From the NCBI GenBank assembly GCA_003248775.1, contig QFQX01000056.1, forward strand, positions 1-24,991: DNA of 24,991 bases, in the 5' to 3' direction. The position numbers and the translations under genes are program-made. Shown piece after piece: positions 7,261 through 13,379 of this stretch; positions within the stretch are counted from its first letter, which is position 1; each line of letters begins with the position of its first letter. Under the pieces are notes generated by a model, which was not told the origin of the DNA, made no database searches, and worked only from the letters and a program-made list of their open reading frames with translations. Source of the DNA: Shinella sp. Lineage in GTDB: Bacteria; Pseudomonadota; Alphaproteobacteria; Rhizobiales; Rhizobiaceae.

Positions 7261-7328
7261 GTCCGCCTTTCGCGGACATCGGGATATCCCCACAGATCCA
7301 CCGCCAAAGGCCGGCTTCACGCCGGCCT
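7261..7328 (+). terminator. Tandem hairpins after ohr
   Basis: GTCCGC (7261-7266) / GCGGAC (7272-7277) with a 5-nt loop, then AGGCCGGC (7308-7315) / GCCGGCCT (7321-7328) with a 5-nt loop. They begin 14 nt after the ohr stop codon and probably end its transcript. Neither has a clean T-run, so factor-dependent termination or 3' end protection is as likely as intrinsic termination. Confidence 0.5.
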
Positions 7329-7365
7329 CAGGTTGAGAGCGAAAACTGCCTTCGCTCACGGCATC

Positions 7366-7443
7366 ATCCTCGACCTTGTGCCGAGGATCTACCCATGTCA
7401 ATAAAATCAAACGTTTGAAGATGCTCGAGACAGGTCCGAGCAT
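7366..7443. repeat. Double-palindrome intergenic element (RIME-like)
   Basis: Three dyads in a row: ATCCTCG (7366-7372) / CGAGGAT (7382-7388) with a 9-nt loop; the perfect 12-bp palindrome TCAAACGTTTGA (7407-7418); and ATGCTCG (7421-7427) / CGAGCAT (7437-7443), again with a 9-nt loop. The two outer hairpins have the same arm and loop lengths. From memory, this kind of CATCCTCG...CCGAGGATCT block with two large palindromes matches the mosaic elements described between genes in Rhizobium/Sinorhizobium. Such elements are noncoding and present in many copies; copy number here cannot be judged. Confidence 0.65.
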
Positions 7444-7483
7444 GACGGTGGAAAGGTTCTCCATCCTTGTCGGCAATGAGAAG

Positions 7484-7559
7484 GCGTCAAAAAGGCTGCC
7501 CTTTTGACGCGGTCCAAAGCGGGCAGCCGTCTCGCAAAATTATGACGGCTAGACGAGAC
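7484..7559. repeat. Cluster of overlapping, mutually exclusive inverted repeats
   Basis: GCGTCAAAA (7484-7492) pairs with TTTTGACGC (7502-7510). Its 9-nt loop contains GGCTGCCC (7494-7501), which pairs exactly with GGGCAGCC (7521-7528): a pseudoknot topology or an alternative fold. Downstream AGCCGTC (7525-7531) pairs with GACGGCT (7544-7550), while GTCTCG (7529-7534) pairs with CGAGAC (7554-7559). The arms overlap, so not all can form at once. No coding potential was recognised. It could be a structured RNA or a degenerate repeat. Confidence 0.5.
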
Positions 7560-7754
7560 CGCTCAGGTCTGTCACAAGAAGCACGGGATGCGACTGCCGT
7601 TAATCTAGAACGGGGTCGGGCTGCTGATTGACGTCAGGCGGCTGCCGCGAGGACACGCTGGCTGTCCCATTACTCTCTCGGAATATGGTGACTTCAGCTC
7701 CTCGCTTTGGAGAGCGGGGGAGGCGCGCCGCGTCGGGAGGGCTCACATCACAGC
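7560..7754. other. Gene-free remainder of the ohr-marR spacer
   Basis: No gene, promoter or strong dyad could be supported here beyond a short GGACA/TGTCC repeat near 7652-7668. Open frames in it have no ribosome binding site and run antisense into the marR gene at 7755-8204. Confidence 0.4.
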
Positions 7755-8204
7755 CTATCGCGAAATCTCCATCAGGTCTTGCCTCAGCCCATCCGCGTCG
7801 CCGGAGGAAAGCTCGGCTTCGACGGCTGCGTGCGTCTCACGCCAGATCGGCAGGGCGGCCGCAAGTATGGCGGCGCCTTCCTCCGTCAGCCGTAGCCGCT
7901 TGCCGCGCCTGTCCTTCGGGTCCGTCTCGATCGAGACCCAGCCCCGGCGGATGAGCGGCTTGAGGGCGGCGGTGAGCGTGGTGCGGTCCATGGCAAGCAG
8001 ATGCGCCACCGGCCCCATGGGCGGGGGCTCGGGCCGGTTCAGAGCCATCATCAGCGAGAATTGCCCGTTCGTCAGTCCGACCGCCTTCATGGCCGTATCG
8101 AAACGGCGCGCGAGCGCCCGGGCTGCCCGCTGCGCATGCAGGCAAAGGCAGGTATCGCGAACATGGATGGTTGTGGAGAAGGGAATCGAGGGCTGGTTTG
8201 ACAT
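7755..8204 (-). CDS. MarR family transcriptional regulator, probably leaderless
   Basis: 149-residue winged-helix repressor. HTH and wing: VAHLLAMDRTTLTAALKPL and D-P-K-D-R-R-G-K-R-L at about residues 62-105. Cysteines at about 19 and 21 (T-C-L-C-L-H) near the N-terminus could be redox-sensitive, but this is speculation. No Shine-Dalgarno precedes ATG 8204; instead a good promoter (TTGACA, 16 bp, CATATT) places the transcription start at or next to the ATG, so a leaderless message is likely. It is divergent from the DUF899-DUF1579-VOC genes and shares an 18-bp palindromic operator with them. Confidence 0.9.
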   Translation of the reverse strand: MSNQPSIPFSTTIHVRDTCLCLHAQRAARALARRFDTAMKAVGLTNGQFSLMMALNRPEPPPMGPVAHLLAMDRTTLTAALKPLIRRGWVSIETDPKDRRGKRLRLTEEGAAILAAALPIWRETHAAVEAELSSGDADGLRQDLMEISR

Positions 8205-8238
8205 GTCATAAATATGTTGATATCAACATAAATGTCAA
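8198..8238. promoter_or_regulatory. Face-to-face promoters around a perfect 18-bp palindrome
   Basis: The perfect palindrome TATGTTGATATCAACATA occupies 8213-8230. Plus strand: TTGACA (8198-8203), 17 bp, TATCAA (8221-8226), reading toward the DUF899 gene. Minus strand: TTGACA (complement of 8233-8238), 16 bp, CATATT (complement of 8211-8216), reading into marR. Both -10 boxes overlap the palindrome and both -35 boxes flank it, so one MarR dimer would silence both promoters, and the two promoters also exclude each other. The plus-strand -35 box overlaps the marR start codon. Confidence 0.8.
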
Positions 8239-8334
8239 GGCGGAACGATCCGGGGAGTGGAGCGTTGATGGTCTTGGCGTGAGGTGTAGCCTTGTGCGAG
8301 CCGCAGAATGTGCAGATCTTCGGAGGAGGAAGGA

Positions 8335-9063
8335 ATGGAACATTCAGTCGTATCCCGTCAGGAATGGCTGGAGGCGCGCCGCGCGCTCCTGCAGAAGGAA
8401 AAGGAAGCCACCCACGCCCGCGACCGCCTGAATGCCGAGCGGCTGGCCTTGCCCTGGGTGAAGGTGGAAAAGGACTATGTCTTCGATACGTCCTCAGGGC
8501 CGAAGACGCTGGCCGGATTGTTCGACGGCCGCAGCCAGCTGATCGTCTACCACTTCATGCTCGGCCCCGACTGGGAGGCCGGCTGTCCCGGCTGCTCTTT
8601 CCTGGCGGATCATCTCGATGGTTCGCTGCCGCATCTCAATAACCACGATGTCACGCTGGTCAGCGTGTCCCGCGCCCCGATCGAAAAGATCGAGGCCTAC
8701 AAGCGGCGCATGGGCTGGCATTTTCCTTGGGTGTCGGCCTTCAGCAACGACTTCAACCGCGATTTCCACGTATCCTTCACCCCGGAGGAACTGGCATCCG
8801 GCCATGTGACCTACAATTTCATGGAAACGCCGACAGAGCAGGCCCACGACGAGTTGCCCGGCCTGTCGAGCTTTTACCGCGATGCTGCCGGCAATGTCTT
8901 CCACACCTATTCCAGCTATGCGCGGGGCCCGGAAGAGCTGATCGGCACGCTGATGATCCTCGACCGCGCGCCGAAGGGCCGCAACGAGGGATCGACGATG
9001 GATTTCGTCCGCCGCCACGATGAATACGAGGAGAAGCCGAAGGCGGCGAGCTGTTGCCACTGA
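8335..9063 (+). CDS. DUF899 family thioredoxin-like protein
   Basis: 242 residues of the DUF899 family, which has a thioredoxin-like fold and no settled reaction. Visible hallmarks: an N-terminal helical part, VKVEKDYVFDTSSGPKTLAG (about 42-60), then the conserved block FMLGPDWEAGCPGCSF with a C-x-x-C (Cys84, Cys87), and F-P-W-V-S further on. The C-terminus ends in a second cysteine pair (S-C-C-H). ATG 8335 is chosen because GGAGGAGGAAGGA stands directly before it; an in-frame ATG at 8308 lacks such a site. It is the first gene of a probable operon with DUF1579 (24 nt later) and VOC genes, under a divergent MarR. A redox role is inferred only. Confidence 0.92.
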   Translation: MEHSVVSRQEWLEARRALLQKEKEATHARDRLNAERLALPWVKVEKDYVFDTSSGPKTLAGLFDGRSQLIVYHFMLGPDWEAGCPGCSFLADHLDGSLPHLNNHDVTLVSVSRAPIEKIEAYKRRMGWHFPWVSAFSNDFNRDFHVSFTPEELASGHVTYNFMETPTEQAHDELPGLSSFYRDAAGNVFHTYSSYARGPEELIGTLMILDRAPKGRNEGSTMDFVRRHDEYEEKPKAASCCH

Positions 9064-9087
9064 TGCATCCGGCAGGGAGGACCGGCC

Positions 9088-9576
9088 ATGGAAACATCGA
9101 AACCGCGGGAAGAGCACCGCTTTCTTGAAAGACTCGTCGGCGACTGGATCGTGACCTCCATGTCCAGCGACGGCAATTACGATCCTTCAGATCCCGAAAA
9201 GGCGTGGACCGAAAAGGTTCATGCGGTCGGCGGCCTGTGGTTCGTCTGCGAGGGCGGGGGCGTCATGCCCGACGGCCAGCGCGGTTCGGTGGTCATGACG
9301 CTCGGCTACGATCCCCGCGCCGGCCATTACGTCGGTACCTGGATCGGCTCGATGATGGACACGTTCTGGGTCTACAAGGGCTGGCTTGAGCCGGATGGCA
9401 AAACGCTGACGCTCGAAGCCGAGGGACCGGATTTTGACGATCCCTCGAAGACGGCGATTTATCACGACGTCATCAAATTCATCGATGATGACCACCGGCA
9501 GTTTTCCGGCAGCGTGCGGCAGCCGGACGGCAGCTTCAGAACTTTCATGACCAGTGAAATGAAACGGCACAGCTAA
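9088..9576 (+). CDS. DUF1579 family protein
   Basis: 162 residues resembling the DUF1579 family: an early L-V-G-D-W motif (residues 16-20), aromatic-rich strands (GGLWFVCEGGG, LGYDPRAGHYVGTWI, TFWVYKGWLEPDGKTLTL) and a D-x-x-x-F-x-x-D-D-D segment near the end. The fold is probably a small calycin-like barrel; the function is unknown. No signal peptide. GGGAGG lies 7-12 nt before ATG 9088, and the gene follows DUF899 by 24 nt, so co-transcription is nearly certain. Confidence 0.88.
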   Translation: METSKPREEHRFLERLVGDWIVTSMSSDGNYDPSDPEKAWTEKVHAVGGLWFVCEGGGVMPDGQRGSVVMTLGYDPRAGHYVGTWIGSMMDTFWVYKGWLEPDGKTLTLEAEGPDFDDPSKTAIYHDVIKFIDDDHRQFSGSVRQPDGSFRTFMTSEMKRHS

Positions 9577-9655
9577 GCGACCTCGGTTTCCATCGCGACG
9601 CCGGACATTCCCAAGACATACCTAATTGCGTTCAAGAAAAAGAAAGGACTTTTCC

Positions 9656-10432
9656 ATGCAAGGCGAGTTTATCTGGTACGAACTGATGACGCCCGATCCG
9701 GCGGCGGCGGCTGATTTTTACTCGAAGGTGACGGGCTGGACGGCGAAGGACAGCGGCATGCCCGGCATGTCTTACACGCTCTTCGACGTTCCAGGTTTCG
9801 ACATGGGCGTTGCCGGCATGATGGAGCTGACGCCGGAATTTGCCGCGCGCGACATCCCGCCGAACTGGACCGGTTACGTCTGGGTGGACGACGTCGATGC
9901 CAAGGCGAAGGAATTCTCCGACAATGGCGGCACAGTGCATCATCAGCCGCAAGATATTCCGGGCATCGGCCGCTTCGCCGTGGTCGCCGATCCTCAAGGG
10001 GCGGTCCTCAGCCTTTTCAAGCCAAACATGCCGGATGGCCCGATGCCGCCGTCTCCGGCGCCCGGCACACAGGGCACCTTCGGCTGGCATGAATTGATGG
10101 CCGGCAATGGCGAGCAGGCCTTTGCCTTCTACTCGAAAATGTTCGGCTGGACCAAGGACATGGCGGTTGACATGGGAGATATGGGTGTCTACCAGTGCTT
10201 CGCTCAGGAAGGCACGGCCATCGGCGGAATGATGACCAAGCCCGCGGAAGTTCCGGCCCCTTTCTGGGGCTATTACGTCAATGTCGATGGCATCGATGCG
10301 GCGATGGAGCGCGTGAAGGCAGGCGGCGGCACGGTGGTTTTCGGGCCGCAGGAAGTGCCCGGCGGCAGCTTCATCCTGCAATGCATGGATCCGCAGGGCG
10401 CCTATTTCTGCCTTGTCTCGACGAAGCGATAG
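9656..10432 (+). CDS. Two-domain VOC (glyoxalase-like) family protein
   Basis: 258 residues made of two vicinal-oxygen-chelate modules: residues 1 to about 122 and about 136-258. Each opens with the same pattern (FIWYELMTPDPAAAADFYSKVTGW and FGWHELMAGNGEQAFAFYSKMFGW) and ends in D-P-Q-G-A. It resembles the PhnB-like or CFP-30B-like hydroxylase/glyoxalase group rather than true glyoxalase I; substrate unknown. ATG 9656 has AAAGGA in front; an upstream TTG extension is not needed. It lies 79 nt after DUF1579, in the same direction, and is likely the third gene of the MarR-controlled operon. Confidence 0.9.
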   Translation: MQGEFIWYELMTPDPAAAADFYSKVTGWTAKDSGMPGMSYTLFDVPGFDMGVAGMMELTPEFAARDIPPNWTGYVWVDDVDAKAKEFSDNGGTVHHQPQDIPGIGRFAVVADPQGAVLSLFKPNMPDGPMPPSPAPGTQGTFGWHELMAGNGEQAFAFYSKMFGWTKDMAVDMGDMGVYQCFAQEGTAIGGMMTKPAEVPAPFWGYYVNVDGIDAAMERVKAGGGTVVFGPQEVPGGSFILQCMDPQGAYFCLVSTKR

Positions 10433-10459
10433 TCAAGCGCACCAGATCCGAAGGGCGCT

Positions 10460-10885
10460 TCAGCCCTGCGGCTGGGCGGAAGCGGGCAGCCCGAACAGCT
10501 TGTCGAAGCCGAGATTGAAAAGATAGGTATAGGCGAGGAAGAACGCGAGCAGCCCGATATTGGTCGCGAATGCCTCCAGCATCGGCATGCTGAGCGTCCA
10601 TGACAGCACGGGTGTCAGCACGATCGCCAGCCCGCCTTCGAACAGGACCGCGTGAGCGGCCCGGCGAAGCGGGCTTCTTCCTTTTACTGGATTGCGGGCT
10701 TCCCACCACTCGAACAGCGTGGTGAAGATGAAATTCCACGATACGGCCACGGCCGAAGCGGCAACCGCGGCAATGCCGGAGGACGCGGCGTCATTGCCCA
10801 GCACGGAGAAGATCAGAGCGCAGGAAAGAAGGGCAATCCCTTCGAAAGTGCAGACATAGACGATCCGGCGGACGACTGGAGACAT
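10460..10885 (-). CDS. PACE-family multidrug efflux transporter
   Basis: 141-residue, four-helix inner-membrane protein of the proteobacterial antimicrobial compound efflux family (bacterial transmembrane pair, two repeats). Repeat 1 has R-R-I-V-Y-V-C-T-F-E-G with Glu15, the position of the essential glutamate of AceI, and W-N-F-I-F-T-T-L-F-E. Repeat 2 has R-R-A-A-H-A-V-L-F-E-G and Y-L-F-N-L-G-F-D. ATG 10885 fits the family length; an upstream in-frame extension to 10957 is not needed. The gene converges on the VOC gene and stands alone. Relatives export chlorhexidine, acriflavine or polyamines; the substrate here is unknown. Confidence 0.92.
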   Translation of the reverse strand: MSPVVRRIVYVCTFEGIALLSCALIFSVLGNDAASSGIAAVAASAVAVSWNFIFTTLFEWWEARNPVKGRSPLRRAAHAVLFEGGLAIVLTPVLSWTLSMPMLEAFATNIGLLAFFLAYTYLFNLGFDKLFGLPASAQPQG

Positions 10886-11211
10886 GATGAAACTGCTTCC
10901 GATGATTGGCTGAACGAACGTAAGGGGCGAATGCCCTTCCGGACCTATAGCAAACACCTCTGCCCGATAGGAAGACGAGGCGGGCGGAGGACTGTGCGGA
11001 ATATCATGTCTGGCCGCCCACGACGAGACACTGTACGCGAGCCCGTTGAAAAGGCTCGGGAACGTCGGGTGGGTAGGTAGGTGAGAATGACGTGGCAGGG
11101 GAAGGGGAGGCAGCCTATGGGCTGCGTTGCGGAAAAAAAGCGGGAACGCTCAGTCCGCAGACGGAAGAGGCATGCGCCCGCGTGGCGGGCGCAACGCCTG
11201 AGATAAACGGA
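10886..11211. other. Gene-free spacer with rpsU 3' structures
   Basis: No gene is supported. Near the rpsU end the minus strand offers GCGCCCGC / GCGGGCGC around a 3-nt loop (11174-11192), then AGCG-TTCC-CGCT followed by a run of T residues (complement of 11133-11148), a plausible but short intrinsic terminator for rpsU. A further hairpin GCAGCC (11110-11115) / GGCTGC (11120-11125) follows. The part nearer 10886 must hold the promoter of the PACE gene; none could be picked with confidence. Confidence 0.45.
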
Positions 11212-11451
11212 TCAACGGCCCGGACGTGCTGCCTTCTTCGGTGCTGGCAGCAGGCCTTCGCGCTGCATCTTCTTGCGCGCCAGCTTGCGCTGGCGGCGAA
11301 TGGCTTCAGCCTTTTCGCGAGCGCGCTTTTCCGAGGGCTTTTCATAGGCGCTACGCGCCTTCATTTCGCGAAATACGCCTTCGCGCTGGAGCTTCTTCTT
11401 GAGAACGCGGAGAGCCTGCTCGACATTGTTGTCCCGAACGAGAACCTGCAA
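11212..11451 (-). CDS. rpsU: 30S ribosomal protein S21, TTG start
   Basis: 79-residue small-subunit protein S21, which binds near the anti-Shine-Dalgarno end of 16S rRNA. It begins QVLVRDNNVEQALRVLKKKL, the canonical S21 start, and continues as a basic helix rich in K, R and A. The start codon is TTG (complement of 11449-11451) preceded by AAAGGAATTCAC, a good ribosome binding site; no ATG or GTG is available near it. It lies downstream of cspA in the same direction, as in the cold-shock cspA-rpsU operon described in Sinorhizobium meliloti, but with an intrinsic terminator in between. Confidence 0.95.
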   Translation of the reverse strand: MQVLVRDNNVEQALRVLKKKLQREGVFREMKARSAYEKPSEKRAREKAEAIRRQRKLARKKMQREGLLPAPKKAARPGR

Positions 11452-11666
11452 GTGAATTCCTTTCTGCGGTCGTGACCGCCTTCTGCGATGGGGCCGACCA
11501 GGTCGGCGGCTGATACGAATGGCCGGAGGCCAGAGCCACGGCGCGGTATATGAAGCTTTTGATCCGCGTCCGGCGAATTATCGACGGACTCAGGATGTGA
11601 CGCGAGCTATACCGGATGCGCCTGCCAATGACACCCACAACAGGCCCCAAAGGCGGAAAAAGCAGC

Positions 11667-11696
11667 AAAATAAAAAGGCCGGGGATGAACCCGACC
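11667..11696 (-). terminator. Intrinsic terminator after cspA
   Basis: On the minus strand GGTCGGG (complement of 11690-11696) pairs with CCCGGCC (complement of 11677-11683) across a 6-nt loop, with one G-T pair, and is followed at once by TTTTTATTTT (complement of 11667-11676). It lies 78 nt after the cspA stop codon and before rpsU, so it limits read-through from cspA into rpsU. A longer alternative stem CCGGGG (11679-11684) / CCCCGG (11714-11719) uses some of the same bases. Confidence 0.85.
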
Positions 11697-11774
11697 TCTT
11701 CCTGTCACTCGAACCCCGGAGCTTTTAGCGCTCTTGCTGCCAGTACATCCGTGGTCAGCAGGGGCAAATGACAA

Positions 11775-11984
11775 TCAGGCAGCTCGCAGGTTGTCTGCGG
11801 AATCCTTGCCGGAGCGCTTGTCACGAACGATGTCGTAGGCGATCTTCTGGCCTTCGATCAGTTCGCGCATGCCGGCGCGCTGTACGGCCGAGATGTGCAC
11901 GAAAACATCGGTCGAGCCCTGATCAGGCTGAATGAAGCCAAAGCCCTTGGTGCTGTTGAACCACTTTACGGTACCGGTATTCAT
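11775..11984 (-). CDS. cspA: Cold-shock protein, CspA family
   Basis: 69-residue single cold-shock domain that binds single-stranded RNA/DNA and melts RNA structure at low temperature. RNP1 is KGFGFIQPD and RNP2 is VFVHISAV, both intact, with N-terminal T-G-T-V-K-W-F-N. AAAGGA stands ahead of ATG 11984. The predicted promoter at 12112-12139 would give a leader of about 120 nt, as expected for cold-regulated csp genes whose 5' UTR folds. The next gene in the same direction is rpsU. Confidence 0.96.
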   Translation of the reverse strand: MNTGTVKWFNSTKGFGFIQPDQGSTDVFVHISAVQRAGMRELIEGQKIAYDIVRDKRSGKDSADNLRAA

Positions 11985-12111
11985 AACGATTTCCTTTCAA
12001 TCGTTTGGTTCGCCGGGGAGATATTCGTCCGGCTTGGATCGATGTTGAGCGGAAATCTGACCGTGTGCCGCAGCACGTAGACAAAGGTCACAAGCAATCT
12101 TCGATAGCCTT

Positions 12112-12139
12112 AATATAGCTCTCACACGCCGCAATGCAA
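12112..12139 (-). promoter_or_regulatory. Predicted cspA promoter with long leader
   Basis: Minus strand: TTGCAT (complement of 12134-12139), 16-bp spacer, TATATT (complement of 12112-12117; five of six matches to TATAAT). Transcription would start near 12105 and give a leader of roughly 120 nt. The leader contains a small dyad GTGC (12065-12068) / GCAC (12073-12076). Thermosensing by the leader is inferred from the family. Confidence 0.5.
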
Positions 12140-12401
12140 TGATGGAATGAAAAATACCGGGAATTTCAATTTATACGGGCATTGAAGCGGCAATAAACCT
12201 TTTCGGCTTTCCGCGATAACTTCCCTTGATGGCGGCATCTTTCCCGAGATTCGGGTCGTGTGCAAGCAAGTAATGAATTCTGACGATATTTCCTTGTTTA
12301 CCTTGCCACAATTTCGGCTTGCTCCGAGGCGAAGGCTTCCGGAAAGTTCGTGGTGAAGGCTTCACCCGGCGATTCTCATCCTGCCCTTTATGGTGTTATT
12401 C
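12140..12401. other. Spacer between cspA and polysaccharide deacetylase
   Basis: No recognised gene. An open frame on the minus strand (12171-12365, 64 codons, GTG start) encodes a basic, unrecognised peptide ending in Y-R-G-K-P-K-R-F-I-A-A-S-M-P-V. It has only a poor ribosome binding site (AGGATGAG about 15 nt upstream), so it is kept as a weak possibility rather than a gene. The promoter of the deacetylase gene should also lie here but is not obvious. Confidence 0.35.
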
Positions 12402-13202
12402 ATGCGCCGACCAACATCCCTGTCACGCCGCGCTTTCTGCGCCTGTCTCGCCTGTGGTCTTTCCGCCTCGCGCGCCATGGCTTCGGAACCCTCCGTTGCG
12501 CCGGCTGTCAGTGGAATGGAGGTCAAGGGCACGCTCGAGCCGCACCTTAACGTCTCGAAGAGCGGAAATCGCGCTGCCCCGCATGTGGCGCTGACGCTCG
12601 ATGCCTGTTCCGGCCATGTCGATATGCGCATCCTCTCTGTGCTGATGGACGAACAGATCCCTGCAACGATTTTCGTCACCGCCCGCTGGCTGCGGAAGAA
12701 CGCCGAGGCGCTCGCGCTGCTCAAAAGCAGGCCGGACCTGTTCGAGCTTGAAAACCACGGCCTCAATCATGTGCCGGCGATCGATCGTCCAGGCACAGTC
12801 TACGGCATCCCGACTGCCGGATCCATGGATGCGGTGGTGAGCGAAGTCGAAGACGGTGCGAAGTGGATGGAAAAGGACGGCCTTGCCGCGCCTCGCTGGT
12901 TCCGGGGTGCGACGGCGCGTTACACGCCCGCGTCCATGACTGCGATCGAGGGGCTGGGCTACCGTATCGCCGGTTTTTCGCTGAATGGAGATCAGGGGGC
13001 TTCGCTACCGGCGGGAGCCGTTGCCAAACGCATTGCCGCCGCCCGTGATGGCGATGTCATCATCTCCCACGTCAATCATCCCGAACGCGACTCGGGCGCC
13101 GGGGTTGCGAGAGGTGTTCTGGCGCTGAAGGCTCGCGGTGCGGTCTTTGTCAGGTTGGACACGCTGGAGGGAAGGGAAGTTGCGGGCTCCGGTCAGCGAT
13201 AA
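12402..13202 (+). CDS. Exported polysaccharide deacetylase (NodB/CE4-like)
   Basis: 266 residues (270 if ATG 12390 is used; neither start has a strong ribosome binding site). The signal peptide contains twin arginines (S-L-S-R-R-A-F, residues 6-12), a Cys/Ala/Leu-rich core and a cleavage site near A-M-A-S (25-28), so Tat export is possible. The NodB fold is recognised by V-A-L-T-L-D-A-C (Asp67), the H-x-x-x-H metal pair His119/His123 in ENHGLNH, F-R-G-A-T-A-R-Y and the late D-V-I-I-S-H-V-N-H. The usual T-F-D-D motif is L-D-A-C, so one of the two Asp residues is replaced. Likely removes acetyl groups from a wall or surface polysaccharide; substrate unknown. Confidence 0.88.
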   Translation: MRRPTSLSRRAFCACLACGLSASRAMASEPSVAPAVSGMEVKGTLEPHLNVSKSGNRAAPHVALTLDACSGHVDMRILSVLMDEQIPATIFVTARWLRKNAEALALLKSRPDLFELENHGLNHVPAIDRPGTVYGIPTAGSMDAVVSEVEDGAKWMEKDGLAAPRWFRGATARYTPASMTAIEGLGYRIAGFSLNGDQGASLPAGAVAKRIAAARDGDVIISHVNHPERDSGAGVARGVLALKARGAVFVRLDTLEGREVAGSGQR

Positions 13203-13379
13203 GAGCGATAGATGAAGGCATCGTAACGCGTTTTTGCTGCCGTTTCAGGTATCGGCAGCATCGTGGTCTGCTATCGCGTCCATTAAGATGTCTTTACCAT
13301 TGAATGCTAATGCTGACCGAGTCGCCGGGTCTCATTCTGCGACGCTTATTGCTTTCCCACCTCGCCCTCAGGAGGTTCA

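Noticed and set aside
7361..7560. CRISPR-like array of short palindromes
   Set aside because: The dyads differ from each other and there are no regularly spaced identical direct repeats.
7628..7954. 108-codon plus-strand open frame in the ohr-marR spacer
   Set aside because: No ribosome binding site and Arg/Ser-rich; more than half is antisense to the MarR gene.
12171..12365. 64-codon basic open frame on the minus strand upstream of cspA
   Set aside because: GTG start with a poor ribosome binding site, no recognised family, and it sits upstream of the predicted cspA promoter. Kept only as a weak possibility within the spacer entry.
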